Below, one piece after another: positions 1 through 6,733 of a DNA stretch of 10,999 bases. Below the pieces are notes generated by a model. The model saw only the letters and a list, made by a program, of their open reading frames with translations, did not search any database and was not told the DNA's origin. Made by a program: the position numbers and the translations under genes. Position 1 is the first letter of the stretch, and every line of letters begins with the position of its first letter. This stretch comes from Candidatus Omnitrophota bacterium (GTDB lineage: Bacteria > Omnitrophota > Koll11 > VGKN01). Location: assembly GCA_016867055.1 (NCBI GenBank), contig VGKN01000026.1:1-10999 (forward strand), written 5' to 3'.

Positions 1-8
1 TAAAATAT

Positions 9-13
9 GGGGG
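9..13 (+). promoter_or_regulatory. Ribosome binding site of the first gene
   Basis: A run of five G lies six bases before the ATG at 20 and is a reasonable Shine-Dalgarno site. It favours the ATG at 20 over the in-frame TTG at 17, which would leave only three bases of spacing. Confidence 0.45.
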
Positions 14-19
14 TTTTTG

Positions 20-487
20 ATGGAGATTAAATTTACCAAAGAGCAATATGATAGCTTGATTAAACTAGTTTATCTGGGCAACTGGATGATTAACTCAATA
101 CGAGACGACGGCAAAGAGATTAAGAAGTACAATGATGTTGAGCAATACATCTATTCATTCGCTAAAGAGTTTGGCCTTGATAGTCTAGTTGAATACGATA
201 CACAGATGAAACGGTATTATCCGGCATGGGAACTTGATGATAACCCGGAAGTAGAACCTTACCGTCAGGATTATGAAAATGAGGTATTTTGGGATGAGCT
301 AACCAATAGATTAGCCAGACAGGATTTTGTCAGACACTATGGTGAAAAGACGATAAGGAAAATGGGCCAGAAAGAGCATTTTGAAAAATTGTATCCTTTT
401 ATTGAAAAATACGAAGAAGAATTCTATAAACATGGGATTGAGAGGCTTAGGATAAAGCAACAAATTGAAGATGAAAACGATTTATAG
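20..487 (+). CDS. Uncharacterised acidic protein leading the type III R-M operon
   Basis: I do not recognise this 155-residue protein. It has no signal peptide or membrane segment and looks soluble and cytoplasmic. It is rich in charged and aromatic residues; my hand count gives about 35 Asp/Glu against 24 Lys/Arg, a net charge near -11. Much of it, especially the C-terminal third (residues about 105-155), looks helical. Its end overlaps the start of the methyltransferase gene by 17 bases, so the two are probably co-transcribed and translationally coupled. That makes it a likely accessory part of the restriction-modification system. An acidic protein in such a place could bind a DNA-binding partner or mimic DNA, but this is only inference. 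The ATG at 20 is preferred because of the G-rich ribosome binding site upstream. No upstream gene is visible, so the operon may begin before the window. Confidence 0.8.
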   Translation: MEIKFTKEQYDSLIKLVYLGNWMINSIRDDGKEIKKYNDVEQYIYSFAKEFGLDSLVEYDTQMKRYYPAWELDDNPEVEPYRQDYENEVFWDELTNRLARQDFVRHYGEKTIRKMGQKEHFEKLYPFIEKYEEEFYKHGIERLRIKQQIEDENDL

Positions 488-2228
488 CTTGCCAAAAGAA
501 AGATTTAAGGCCCATAAAACAAAAAGCAGTTTTACGGTGGAGAAATCTGCTAAAAAATCATATCAAAATTGGTCCAAGGGCGAGCTAATTAAAGAAATTG
601 AGCGATTGAAGAAACGCAAAAAGTATGGTTTAGTCTGGGAAGATAAACCAGAAGAAGTAGTAGAAATGTGTAAAAATAAGTTACCAGTGGTTAAAGAGAT
701 AAAAAATAAACAAATAATCACTAACAAAAACAAAGCAGTAAATTTATTAATAGATGGAGATAATTATAATTCGCTCTCTGTATTGAATTATACCCATGCA
801 GGTAAAGTTGATGTTATCTATATCGATCCACCATATAATACGGGCAATAAAGATTTTAAATATAATGATAGGTATGTAGATTTGGAAGATGGCTATAGAC
901 ATAGTAAATGGCTTTCTTTTATGGAAAAAAGATTGAAACTGGCGAAGAATTTATTAAAAGATGCAGGAGTAATTTTTATTTCAATCGATGATAATGAAAT
1001 GGCCCAGTTGAAAATATTAATGGATAATCCTGATTTATTTGGAGAGAATAATTTTATATCTAATATAATATGGCGAAAAAAAAGAGGATATGGTCGAGGG
1101 GATAATTTAGTAATTCCTCAAACAGAATATATATTACTATATGCGAAGGATAGAAATAAATTATCTTTTTTTGAATTGCCAATATCAGAACGTAAATTAA
1201 AGGACTATAAATATAAAGATAGCTTGGGCCTTTATAAAAGAGAGACATTAGAACATCATACCCCATACGGTGGCTATGTACGGAAGACATTACAATATGA
1301 TTTAATAATTAGCGGCAAGAAGATATTTTGTACTACAGGTCAGTGGTTATGGAGCAAAGAAAGAGTAGAAAGAGAGTTAAAAGATATTATTGGTAAGAAT
1401 AGAAATGGTAAAGAATACAAATATCTAGATATCATTAAAGATAGTAAAGGAAGACAGAGAGCATATAAAAAGATTCGTTTGGAAGAAAATGGTGAAGTAA
1501 GGGGAGAAAGACCCCTTTCAATTATAGATGATTCGGAAATAACAACTAATAGCGCTGCTCATGAAATTAGAAATTTATTTGCTAATAGAGCCTTTGATTT
1601 TTCGAAACCAAGAAGTTTGATAAAACTCTTATTGAAGTTTTCGAGCTCTAAGAATTCGATAATTCTTGATTTTATGGCTGGAACAGGTACAACAGGCCAG
1701 GCAGTTATGGAACTTAATAAAGAAGATGGCGGTAACCGTCAATTTATTCTTTGTACCAATAATGAAAACAACATCTGTACTGATGTTTGTTATCCACGAA
1801 TTAAAAAAGTTATTGAGGGATACAGAAACTTAAAGGGTGAAAAGGTAGAAGGCTTAGGCGGTAACCTAAAATACTTCAAAACTGATTTTGTTGATTATAA
1901 TGAGCCTACTGATAAGAACAAAAAGAAATTGACTGACGAAGCAACTGAGATGCTTTGTATTAAGGAAGGAACCTTTGAAGAAGTTTTAGATAAAAAAGAT
2001 TTTAAAATTTTCAAGAATAACAGTCACTATACCGGCATAATTTTTGACCAATTGGCAATTCCAGAATTTAAAAAAGAAATTAAGAATATCAAAGGCAAAT
2101 TTAGCGTCTATGTTTTTTCTTTAAGTGACGAAACTTTTGATGAAGAATTTACTGATGTTAAACAAAAAATTAAATTATCTCCCATCCCCGAAGCAATTTT
2201 GAGAGTGTATAGAAGGATATTTAAATAG
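471..2228 (+). CDS. mod: Type III restriction-modification DNA adenine methyltransferase (Mod)
   Basis: This is the modification subunit of a type III R-M system. It would transfer a methyl group from S-adenosylmethionine to N6 of adenine on one strand of an asymmetric site, and it also supplies sequence recognition to the Res complex. Numbering from the ATG at 471 (585 residues), the catalytic DPPY motif is at about 119-122 in the context IYIDPPYNTG. The AdoMet-binding motif I is at about 400-409 (DFMAGTGTTG). This order, motif IV before motif I, marks the beta class. The variable stretch between them (about 190-390) should be the target recognition domain. Next come the GGNRQF and NENNICTDVCYPRIKKVIEGY blocks typical of type III Mod proteins. 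The length is normal and both motifs are intact, so it should be active. A TTG at 465 is an alternative start. The gene overlaps the preceding one and ends nine bases before the RhuM-Fic gene. No tandem repeat suggesting phase variation was seen. Confidence 0.95.
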   Translation: MKTIYSLPKERFKAHKTKSSFTVEKSAKKSYQNWSKGELIKEIERLKKRKKYGLVWEDKPEEVVEMCKNKLPVVKEIKNKQIITNKNKAVNLLIDGDNYNSLSVLNYTHAGKVDVIYIDPPYNTGNKDFKYNDRYVDLEDGYRHSKWLSFMEKRLKLAKNLLKDAGVIFISIDDNEMAQLKILMDNPDLFGENNFISNIIWRKKRGYGRGDNLVIPQTEYILLYAKDRNKLSFFELPISERKLKDYKYKDSLGLYKRETLEHHTPYGGYVRKTLQYDLIISGKKIFCTTGQWLWSKERVERELKDIIGKNRNGKEYKYLDIIKDSKGRQRAYKKIRLEENGEVRGERPLSIIDDSEITTNSAAHEIRNLFANRAFDFSKPRSLIKLLLKFSSSKNSIILDFMAGTGTTGQAVMELNKEDGGNRQFILCTNNENNICTDVCYPRIKKVIEGYRNLKGEKVEGLGGNLKYFKTDFVDYNEPTDKNKKKLTDEATEMLCIKEGTFEEVLDKKDFKIFKNNSHYTGIIFDQLAIPEFKKEIKNIKGKFSVYVFSLSDETFDEEFTDVKQKIKLSPIPEAILRVYRRIFK

Positions 2229-2231
2229 GAG
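2227..2231 (+). promoter_or_regulatory. Ribosome binding site supporting a GTG start
   Basis: AGGAG overlaps the stop codon of mod and lies six bases before the GTG at 2238. It decides the GTG start of the RhuM-Fic gene and suggests that its translation is coupled to that of mod. Confidence 0.7.
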
Positions 2232-2237
2232 CTTTTC

Positions 2238-3260
2238 GTGAGTACAAATAAGTATAGAAAAGATATCAGCGGCAACATTCAGTCTAAGGGCGAAATTGTT
2301 ATTTATCGGGCTTCTGATAAGCGAATTCAACTCGAGGTAAGATTAAAAAAAGAGACAGTTTGGTTAGATGCACACCAAATAGCCTTACTTTTTGGCGTGA
2401 ATAGGCCCGCTATAGTCAAACATATCAATAATATCTACAAAACCGCTGAATTAAGCGAAAAATCAACCTGTTCCATTTTGGAACAGATTGCAGCTGATGG
2501 AAAAATAAGAAAAATGAATCTTTATAATCTGGATATGATTATTTCTGTTGGTTACCGAGTTAATTCAAAACTGGCAACCCAATTCAGAATTTGGGCAACC
2601 CGCACTTTGAAAGAGCATATTGTTAAAGGATATACCATAAATGAAAAGAGGCTGTTAAAAGAAACGGCTAAATTTAAAGATCTGCAGAAAACTATCAGTT
2701 TTCTGCAGGAAAAATCTCAACACAAACTTTTAGAGGACCAGACACGGGAAATTTTGAATCTTTTAAGTGAATATGCTAAGTCGCTTTCATTATTAGGGCA
2801 ATATGATGCAGATAAATTAATGCTTATTAAAGGAAAAAGGGCGGCTTTTATCTTGACATATGAAAACTGCTCAGGAATAATTCTTAATATTAGAAATGAG
2901 CTTATCAGCAGGAAACAGGTCAGCGAGCTTTTTGGACAAGAGGTAAATAAAAAGCTTGAAAGCACTATTAAAACTTTATATCAAACCTTTGGCGGTAACG
3001 AGCTTTATGAGAGCATAGAAGAGAAATCCGCAAATTTACTTTATCTGATTATTAAGGACCATCCATTCGTAGATGGAAACAAAAGAATCGCTTGTCTTTT
3101 ATTCATTTACTTTTTAGAAAGGAATCGCTATTTATATAAACCTAATGCCGAAAGAAAGATTAATGATAATGCTCTCGTAGCCTTAAGTTTACTTATTGCA
3201 ATAAGTAGGCCCGAAGAAAAAGATGTAATGATTAAGATTATTACGAATTTGTTAAAATGA
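2238..3260 (+). CDS. RhuM-Fic/Doc fusion protein inside the type III R-M operon
   Basis: This 340-residue protein joins an N-terminal RhuM domain (about 20-135) to a C-terminal Fic/Doc domain (about 200-340). The RhuM part shows the family pattern: a helix-turn-helix-like stretch (WLDAHQIALLFGVNRPAIVKH) and the block NLDMIISVGYRVNSKLATQFRIWA. The Fic core motif HPFVDGNKR is at 275-283, with the catalytic His at 275. Fic enzymes usually move AMP from ATP onto target hydroxyls (motif HxFx(D/E)GNGRxxR), whereas Doc phosphorylates EF-Tu. Here Lys replaces the second Gly and Cys sits where AMPylators have the final Arg, which is closer to Doc. The chemistry is therefore uncertain. No clear (S/T)xxxE(G/N) self-inhibitory motif was found. 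The start is a GTG with a good ribosome binding site. The stop overlaps the start of res by four bases (ATGA), placing this protein firmly within the R-M operon. RhuM was named as a virulence protein of unknown mechanism. Confidence 0.92.
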   Translation: MSTNKYRKDISGNIQSKGEIVIYRASDKRIQLEVRLKKETVWLDAHQIALLFGVNRPAIVKHINNIYKTAELSEKSTCSILEQIAADGKIRKMNLYNLDMIISVGYRVNSKLATQFRIWATRTLKEHIVKGYTINEKRLLKETAKFKDLQKTISFLQEKSQHKLLEDQTREILNLLSEYAKSLSLLGQYDADKLMLIKGKRAAFILTYENCSGIILNIRNELISRKQVSELFGQEVNKKLESTIKTLYQTFGGNELYESIEEKSANLLYLIIKDHPFVDGNKRIACLLFIYFLERNRYLYKPNAERKINDNALVALSLLIAISRPEEKDVMIKIITNLLK

Positions 3261-5536
3261 CCATGCAACTTAAAATTTATCAAGAAAACGCCATAGAGGA
3301 ATTATTAGAGAAATCCAAAAAACTCTTGGCTTATCCTGACAGTAAGAAATTAGTTTTTAAATCACCGACAGCATCGGGAAAAACGATTATGATGGCACAG
3401 TTTTTGAAGCAATTAGCTGAGGATAGACCTGCCCGCCGACCTGCCTACCGAAGTCTTGGCGTAGGCAGGAGCCTCGGCGCAGGCGGGGAAATAAAGCAAT
3501 CGATTTCGTTTATCTGGACCGCGCCAAGGCAATTACATATCCAAAGCAGAAAAAAGTTAGAGAATTATTTTGAAGAAAGTAGAGCTCTAAAATGTTCATT
3601 CTTTGAGGATTTGGATGATAGAAAAATTGATGAGAATGAGGTTCTATTTTTTAACTGGGAAAGTATAAATAGAGCGGATAATATCTATATTCGCGATAAT
3701 GAACAGGACTTTAACTTATCTACTGTGCTTGAAGGAACAAAAGAAGAAGGACGGCAGATAATCTTAGTAATTGATGAGGCACATCATCATGCCACAAGTG
3801 AAATTTCACAAGGCTTGATTCAAATGATTAAACCAAAATTAACCATAGAGGTTTCGGCGACCCCGGTGATTGCAAGCCCTGATGAAATGGTGAACGTGCC
3901 GTTAGAAGATGTAAAGCAAGAGGGAATGGTTAAGAAAACAGTTGTCTTAAACGAAAAATTTATCAATCTGTTAAAAAATGAAAGAATTAATTCCCAGTTA
4001 AGTAAAGGAAGCGAAGAGTTAGTTATTGATGCATCGTTAAAGAAGAGAAAGGAGTTATTGCATGCATTTAAAAAAGTAAAGGTAAATATAAATCCCTTAG
4101 TTTTGATTCAATTACCAGATAGGATTGGCCAATTAGAAGATACAATGAAGGATAGAGTGGTTAGAATTTTAAAAGACAAATACAATATTTCATCAGAAAA
4201 TGGAAAATTGGCTATCTGGCTTTCAGGAGAGCATATCAACAAAGAAGACGTTGAAAAAAATGATAGTGAGGTTGAAGTTTTAATTTTCAAACAAGCGATT
4301 GCTTTAGGCTGGGATTGTCCACGAGCACAGATTTTAACTCTATTTAGAGAGTGGCATAGTCCAATATTTTCTATTCAGACTGTGGGAAGAATTATGCGCA
4401 TGCCTGAACCCGAGAAAGGTCATTATGAAAATGACATTCTGAACTACGGATATGTATATACTAATTTGAGCGATATAGAGATTGAGAAAGATATTGCCCG
4501 TGGATATATTACTATTTATACAAGCAAGAGAAGAGCATACTATAAACCAATCAATCTATCATCTTGCTATTCAAAAAGACATCGCGAAAAGACAAGATTA
4601 TCACCCTTATTTATTGAGATGTTCTTAAAAGTTGCAAAAAGTTATGGATTAAAAAAGAAAATTGATAAGAAGGCGAAAAAGTTAGATATAAAAGTTTTCA
4701 ATGACTGGAAGGCAGAGAATATAGACATATTAGCTGGAAAGATAATTTCTGGTGATAAAGCAATTACTGTAAGTGGCTTTGATTTGCAGCGTTTATTTGA
4801 TTACTTTGCCCGGCAAAACTTAACTCCTTTTTATCCGGAAGACAGGTCAGTGGGCCGCGTAAAAGAATCTACTTATAAATTTTTTGAATTAGAATTTAAA
4901 ATGAAGCGCGGAGAAGGAGAAGACGAAGCAATTAAAATTACTTTGAGCGATAAGAATACCCAGCATTTTAAAAATGTTATTGATAAAGCGAAAGAGGAAT
5001 ATCAAAAGGAAGTGATAAAACGTGAACCCGAGCTCATTTTTGTTAAGGACTGGAATGTACCAGAATTTATAAGATACAATGAAAACTATACTCGGGTTGA
5101 CTATGAAAAATCCATTATGGAACCATTTTATAGCGATAAGAGATGGAAAAGCGAAGAAGCATTTATAGAATTTTTGGAGAGAGAGGATAAAGTTGAAAGG
5201 TGGTTTAAAAATGGCGATAGGGACAGGACATTTTTTGCTGTGTCTTATGATAATGGCGAACAAAAGCCATTTTATGTTGACTTTATTGTTAAATTGAAAG
5301 ATGGACGAATTGGATTATTTGATTCTCATGGAGTCCATTTGAGCGATTTTAAGGCTAAATCGGATGGGTTGTTAAATTACCTTGGAGATGAAAATAAGAA
5401 AGGGAAAAAGCTTTTTGGAGGAATAGTTATCAATACCGACCAAAAAGATTATAAGGGAAGATGGATTTATTTTAATAAACCAAGCAAAGAATTAAAATAT
5501 AACAACTTTGATAATTGGGTGGATTTGGAGCTATAG
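3257..5536 (+). CDS. res: Type III restriction subunit Res: SF2 helicase with (altered) nuclease domain
   Basis: This 759-residue protein is the ATP-dependent restriction subunit that acts with Mod on unmethylated DNA. Superfamily 2 helicase motifs are clear: Walker A TASGKT at 38-43, DEAH at 173-176, SATP at 200-203, and motif VI QTVGRIMRMP at 374-383 with Arg 378 and 381. The C-terminal region (about 600-750) aligns by eye with the PD-(D/E)xK nuclease of Res proteins, including a GGIVI strand near the end. However, the core reads V-D675-F...F-D689-S-H691, where relatives I recall have PDF...D/E-T-K, so the catalytic Lys appears to be His. Residues 57-77 (rich in Arg, Pro, Gly and Ala) come from a GC-rich palindromic repeat inserted in frame after Walker A. 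The start codon overlaps the fic stop, implying coupling. At 759 residues it is shorter than the 970-residue EcoP1/EcoP15 Res. Helicase identity is sure; cutting activity is doubtful. Confidence 0.94.
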   Translation: MTMQLKIYQENAIEELLEKSKKLLAYPDSKKLVFKSPTASGKTIMMAQFLKQLAEDRPARRPAYRSLGVGRSLGAGGEIKQSISFIWTAPRQLHIQSRKKLENYFEESRALKCSFFEDLDDRKIDENEVLFFNWESINRADNIYIRDNEQDFNLSTVLEGTKEEGRQIILVIDEAHHHATSEISQGLIQMIKPKLTIEVSATPVIASPDEMVNVPLEDVKQEGMVKKTVVLNEKFINLLKNERINSQLSKGSEELVIDASLKKRKELLHAFKKVKVNINPLVLIQLPDRIGQLEDTMKDRVVRILKDKYNISSENGKLAIWLSGEHINKEDVEKNDSEVEVLIFKQAIALGWDCPRAQILTLFREWHSPIFSIQTVGRIMRMPEPEKGHYENDILNYGYVYTNLSDIEIEKDIARGYITIYTSKRRAYYKPINLSSCYSKRHREKTRLSPLFIEMFLKVAKSYGLKKKIDKKAKKLDIKVFNDWKAENIDILAGKIISGDKAITVSGFDLQRLFDYFARQNLTPFYPEDRSVGRVKESTYKFFELEFKMKRGEGEDEAIKITLSDKNTQHFKNVIDKAKEEYQKEVIKREPELIFVKDWNVPEFIRYNENYTRVDYEKSIMEPFYSDKRWKSEEAFIEFLEREDKVERWFKNGDRDRTFFAVSYDNGEQKPFYVDFIVKLKDGRIGLFDSHGVHLSDFKAKSDGLLNYLGDENKKGKKLFGGIVINTDQKDYKGRWIYFNKPSKELKYNNFDNWVDLEL
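3428..3488. repeat. GC-rich nested palindromic repeat inserted in frame in res
   Basis: This short GC-rich block sits in an otherwise AT-rich gene. The inner arms CCTGCCTAC (3440-3448) and GTAGGCAGG (3461-3469) are perfect 9-bp inverted repeats around a 12-base loop. Outer arms CCCGCC (3432-3437) and GGCGGG (3482-3487) also pair. It encodes about 21 residues (57-77 of Res) without breaking the frame. This resembles the protein-coding palindromic elements known from Rickettsia, although the sequence family is different. Confidence 0.8.
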
Positions 5537-5641
5537 AAAGGAATTATTAGAACAAGCTAAACAAAAGTGGAAATGATTATTGAAAAAGGTTATGGGTATA
5601 GTCTCAATTGTAATAGATTTTGAGCGAAAGATAATAATATT

Positions 5642-5647
5642 GGGAGG
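5642..5647 (+). promoter_or_regulatory. Ribosome binding site of the small membrane protein
   Basis: GGGAGG lies eight bases before the ATG at 5656. This strong site is the main argument that the short reading frame downstream is a real gene. Confidence 0.65.
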
Positions 5648-5655
5648 ATAGTCTT

Positions 5656-5832
5656 ATGGATAAGAAGATAAAGGTGATTGCGCTTATATTTGGTATTGTA
5701 TTAATTGGACATCTATTAAGATTTATTTTTAAGGTGCCGGTGGTAATAGGTAACTTCAGCGTGCCGTTATATTTTAGTTTGTTTCCCATTATATTTTTGA
5801 TTATTCTTATTGCATGGCTTATTAAGAAATAG
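5656..5832 (+). CDS. Small two-helix membrane protein, unknown function
   Basis: A 58-residue protein with no recognised family. It starts with MDKK, followed by a hydrophobic helix (about 6-25). A short polar or loop stretch (about 26-38: KVPVVIGNFSVPL) leads to a second hydrophobic helix (about 39-56), and the protein ends WLIKK. Lysines at both ends flanking two helices suggest a small inner-membrane hairpin with both termini in the cytoplasm. A strong GGGAGG ribosome binding site precedes the ATG, which supports expression. It lies alone, 119 bases after res and 129 bases before the nitroreductase, and its stop is followed almost at once by an inverted-repeat cluster. There is no basis for linking it firmly to either neighbour. 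It could be a small toxin-like or structural membrane peptide, but nothing proves this. Confidence 0.6.
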   Translation: MDKKIKVIALIFGIVLIGHLLRFIFKVPVVIGNFSVPLYFSLFPIIFLIILIAWLIKK

Positions 5833-5838
5833 TAAACC

Positions 5839-5863
5839 CCGTTAGAGATTTTTTCTCTAATGG
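5839..5863 (+). terminator. Possible terminator-like hairpin after the small membrane protein
   Basis: A 10-bp stem with a five-T loop begins seven bases after the stop at 5832. There is no clean T-run after the stem, so intrinsic termination is uncertain. It could instead be one half of the switch-like structure described for the whole cluster. Confidence 0.3.
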
Positions 5864-5866
5864 TAT

Positions 5867-5882
5867 ATACCGATGTCGGTAT
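5867..5882. promoter_or_regulatory. Candidate operator: perfect 7-bp inverted repeat with 2-base spacer
   Basis: ATACCGA and TCGGTAT flank TG, a symmetric site of the size bound by dimeric repressors such as TetR- or MarR-type proteins. It lies 80 bases upstream of the nitroreductase start. No regulator gene is visible in the window, and it could simply be part of the repeat cluster. Confidence 0.3.
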
Positions 5883-5961
5883 TTAATCACCAACGGTAGC
5901 TATATTTTGACCATTAACCCTATTAATGCTTTCTCTAACGGGGTAAGAAGGAGTTACGGCT

Positions 5962-6465
5962 ATGGATACAAAAGAGTTTTTGGAGATTGTAAAGACAAGG
6001 AAAAGCATAAGGAAATTCCTAAAAAAGCCGATTGCGAGGGAGATAATAGAAGATATTATTGATACAGCGCGTCTTGCTCCAACCGCAAACAATATCCAGC
6101 CATGGGAATTTGTGGTGGTTAGCGATGAAAGGACAAAAATAGCGCTGTCAGAGCTTGCAAATTATGGAAGGTTTATAAAGGATTCCGCCTGCTGCATAGT
6201 AGTGTTCTGCAAGGATACAAAGTATTATTTAGAAGATGGCTCTGCTGCAACAGAGAATATATTGCTTAGCGCCCACAGTTTTGGCCTTGGTGCCTGCTGG
6301 GTGGCAGGTGATAAAAAGCCATATTGCGAAGAGGTTAAAAAACTGCTTAGCGTTCCAGCAGAATACAAACTTATAAGCCTTATACCTATAGGTTATCCTG
6401 CTGAAAAACCGGTTTTGCATGATAAGCGGGAGATAAGGAAAGTAATGCACTGGGAGAGATTTTGA
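5962..6465 (+). CDS. Nitroreductase-family FMN oxidoreductase
   Basis: A 167-residue flavoprotein of the NAD(P)H nitroreductase family, which uses FMN to reduce nitro compounds, quinones or related acceptors, usually as a homodimer in the cytoplasm. The family signatures are all present: the FMN phosphate-binding RKSIRKF at 13-19, APTANNIQPWEF at about 39-50, and the block GSAATENILLSAHSFGLGACW at about 92-113, where the ATENILL helix packs at the dimer interface. A C-terminal IPIGYPAEKP follows. It is short, close to the minimal nitroreductase fold, so the physiological substrate cannot be named. An AAGGAG ribosome binding site (5948-5953) lies eight bases before the ATG. The stop codon overlaps the TTG start of the next gene, so the two are probably made together. 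The upstream inverted-repeat cluster could regulate it. Confidence 0.93.
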   Translation: MDTKEFLEIVKTRKSIRKFLKKPIAREIIEDIIDTARLAPTANNIQPWEFVVVSDERTKIALSELANYGRFIKDSACCIVVFCKDTKYYLEDGSAATENILLSAHSFGLGACWVAGDKKPYCEEVKKLLSVPAEYKLISLIPIGYPAEKPVLHDKREIRKVMHWERF

Positions 6466-6677
6466 TTATTAATGTCAAGGTTATTGCTAACGCTAAGCAG
6501 AATAAGATAAAAAGAGAGGGAGAGAAATTTAAGGTATATTTAACAGCCCCGCCGGTTGAAGGGAAGGCAAATAAATTACTCATTGAACTTTTAGCGGATT
6601 ATTTTAAGGTCAAGAAGGATAGGGTTAGGATATTAAGAGGTGTTTTATCATCTAACAAGATTGTAGAGGTTGCTTGA
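6462..6677 (+). CDS. DUF167 / YggU-family (UPF0235) small protein
   Basis: A 71-residue cytoplasmic protein of the DUF167 (UPF0235, YggU) family, whose biochemical role is not established. The family pattern is clear: an early beta strand (NVKVIANAKQNKI), a second strand (KFKVYLTAPP), the hallmark VEGKANKLLIELLADYF at about 32-48, and the closing VRILRGVLSSNKIVEV. The length is typical. There is no Met in the early frame, so the start is the TTG at 6462, which overlaps the TGA of the nitroreductase gene. GGGAGAG at 6452-6458 provides a ribosome binding site. This implies translational coupling. Its own stop (6675-6677) lies inside the TTGACA box proposed as promoter for the ATPase operon, so two transcription units appear to abut here. 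Confidence 0.9.
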   Translation: MIINVKVIANAKQNKIKREGEKFKVYLTAPPVEGKANKLLIELLADYFKVKKDRVRILRGVLSSNKIVEVA

Positions 6678-6700
6678 CAGAGGGGCTTTGTTCTGATAAT
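6674..6700 (+). promoter_or_regulatory. Candidate sigma-70 promoter of the V/A-ATPase operon
   Basis: A perfect -35 box TTGACA lies at 6674-6679. GATAAT at 6695-6700 matches the -10 consensus at five of six bases but with a short 15-base spacer; TAATCT at 6697-6702 gives a 17-base spacer with a poorer match. It lies about 35-60 bases before the first ATPase gene and overlaps the stop of the DUF167 gene. Confidence 0.5.
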
Positions 6701-6733
6701 CTCTTGGGGCTAATTTTCTGTTGGAGTAAATAG

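Larger units (their letters stand above)
5837..5943. repeat. Cluster of nested inverted repeats between two genes
   Basis: The outer arms CCCCGTTAGAGA (5837-5848) and TCTCTAACGGGG (5932-5943) are perfect 12-bp inverted repeats. The left arm can also pair locally with TCTCTAATGG (5854-5863) through a five-T loop, giving a 10-bp stem with one G-T pair. Between them lie GGTATATACC (5862-5871) and ATACCGA-TG-TCGGTAT (5867-5882). A weaker pair, CATTAA and TTAATG (5912-5928), follows. The element fills almost the whole gap and ends a few bases before the nitroreductase ribosome binding site. It may be a small palindromic mobile element, a terminator, or a regulated leader with competing structures. 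Confidence 0.8.

Noticed and set aside
465..470. TTG start for mod
   Set aside because: It is possible, but an ATG lies two codons downstream and no ribosome binding site favours the TTG; the difference is two residues.
4889..5263. 124-residue reverse-strand open frame within res
   Set aside because: It lies wholly opposite the conserved C-terminal part of Res, is Phe/Ile-rich, and has no recognisable domain or ribosome binding site.
5837..5943. CRISPR array or attachment site
   Set aside because: The arms are inverted rather than direct repeats, spacing is irregular, and there are no spacers, cas genes or integrase.
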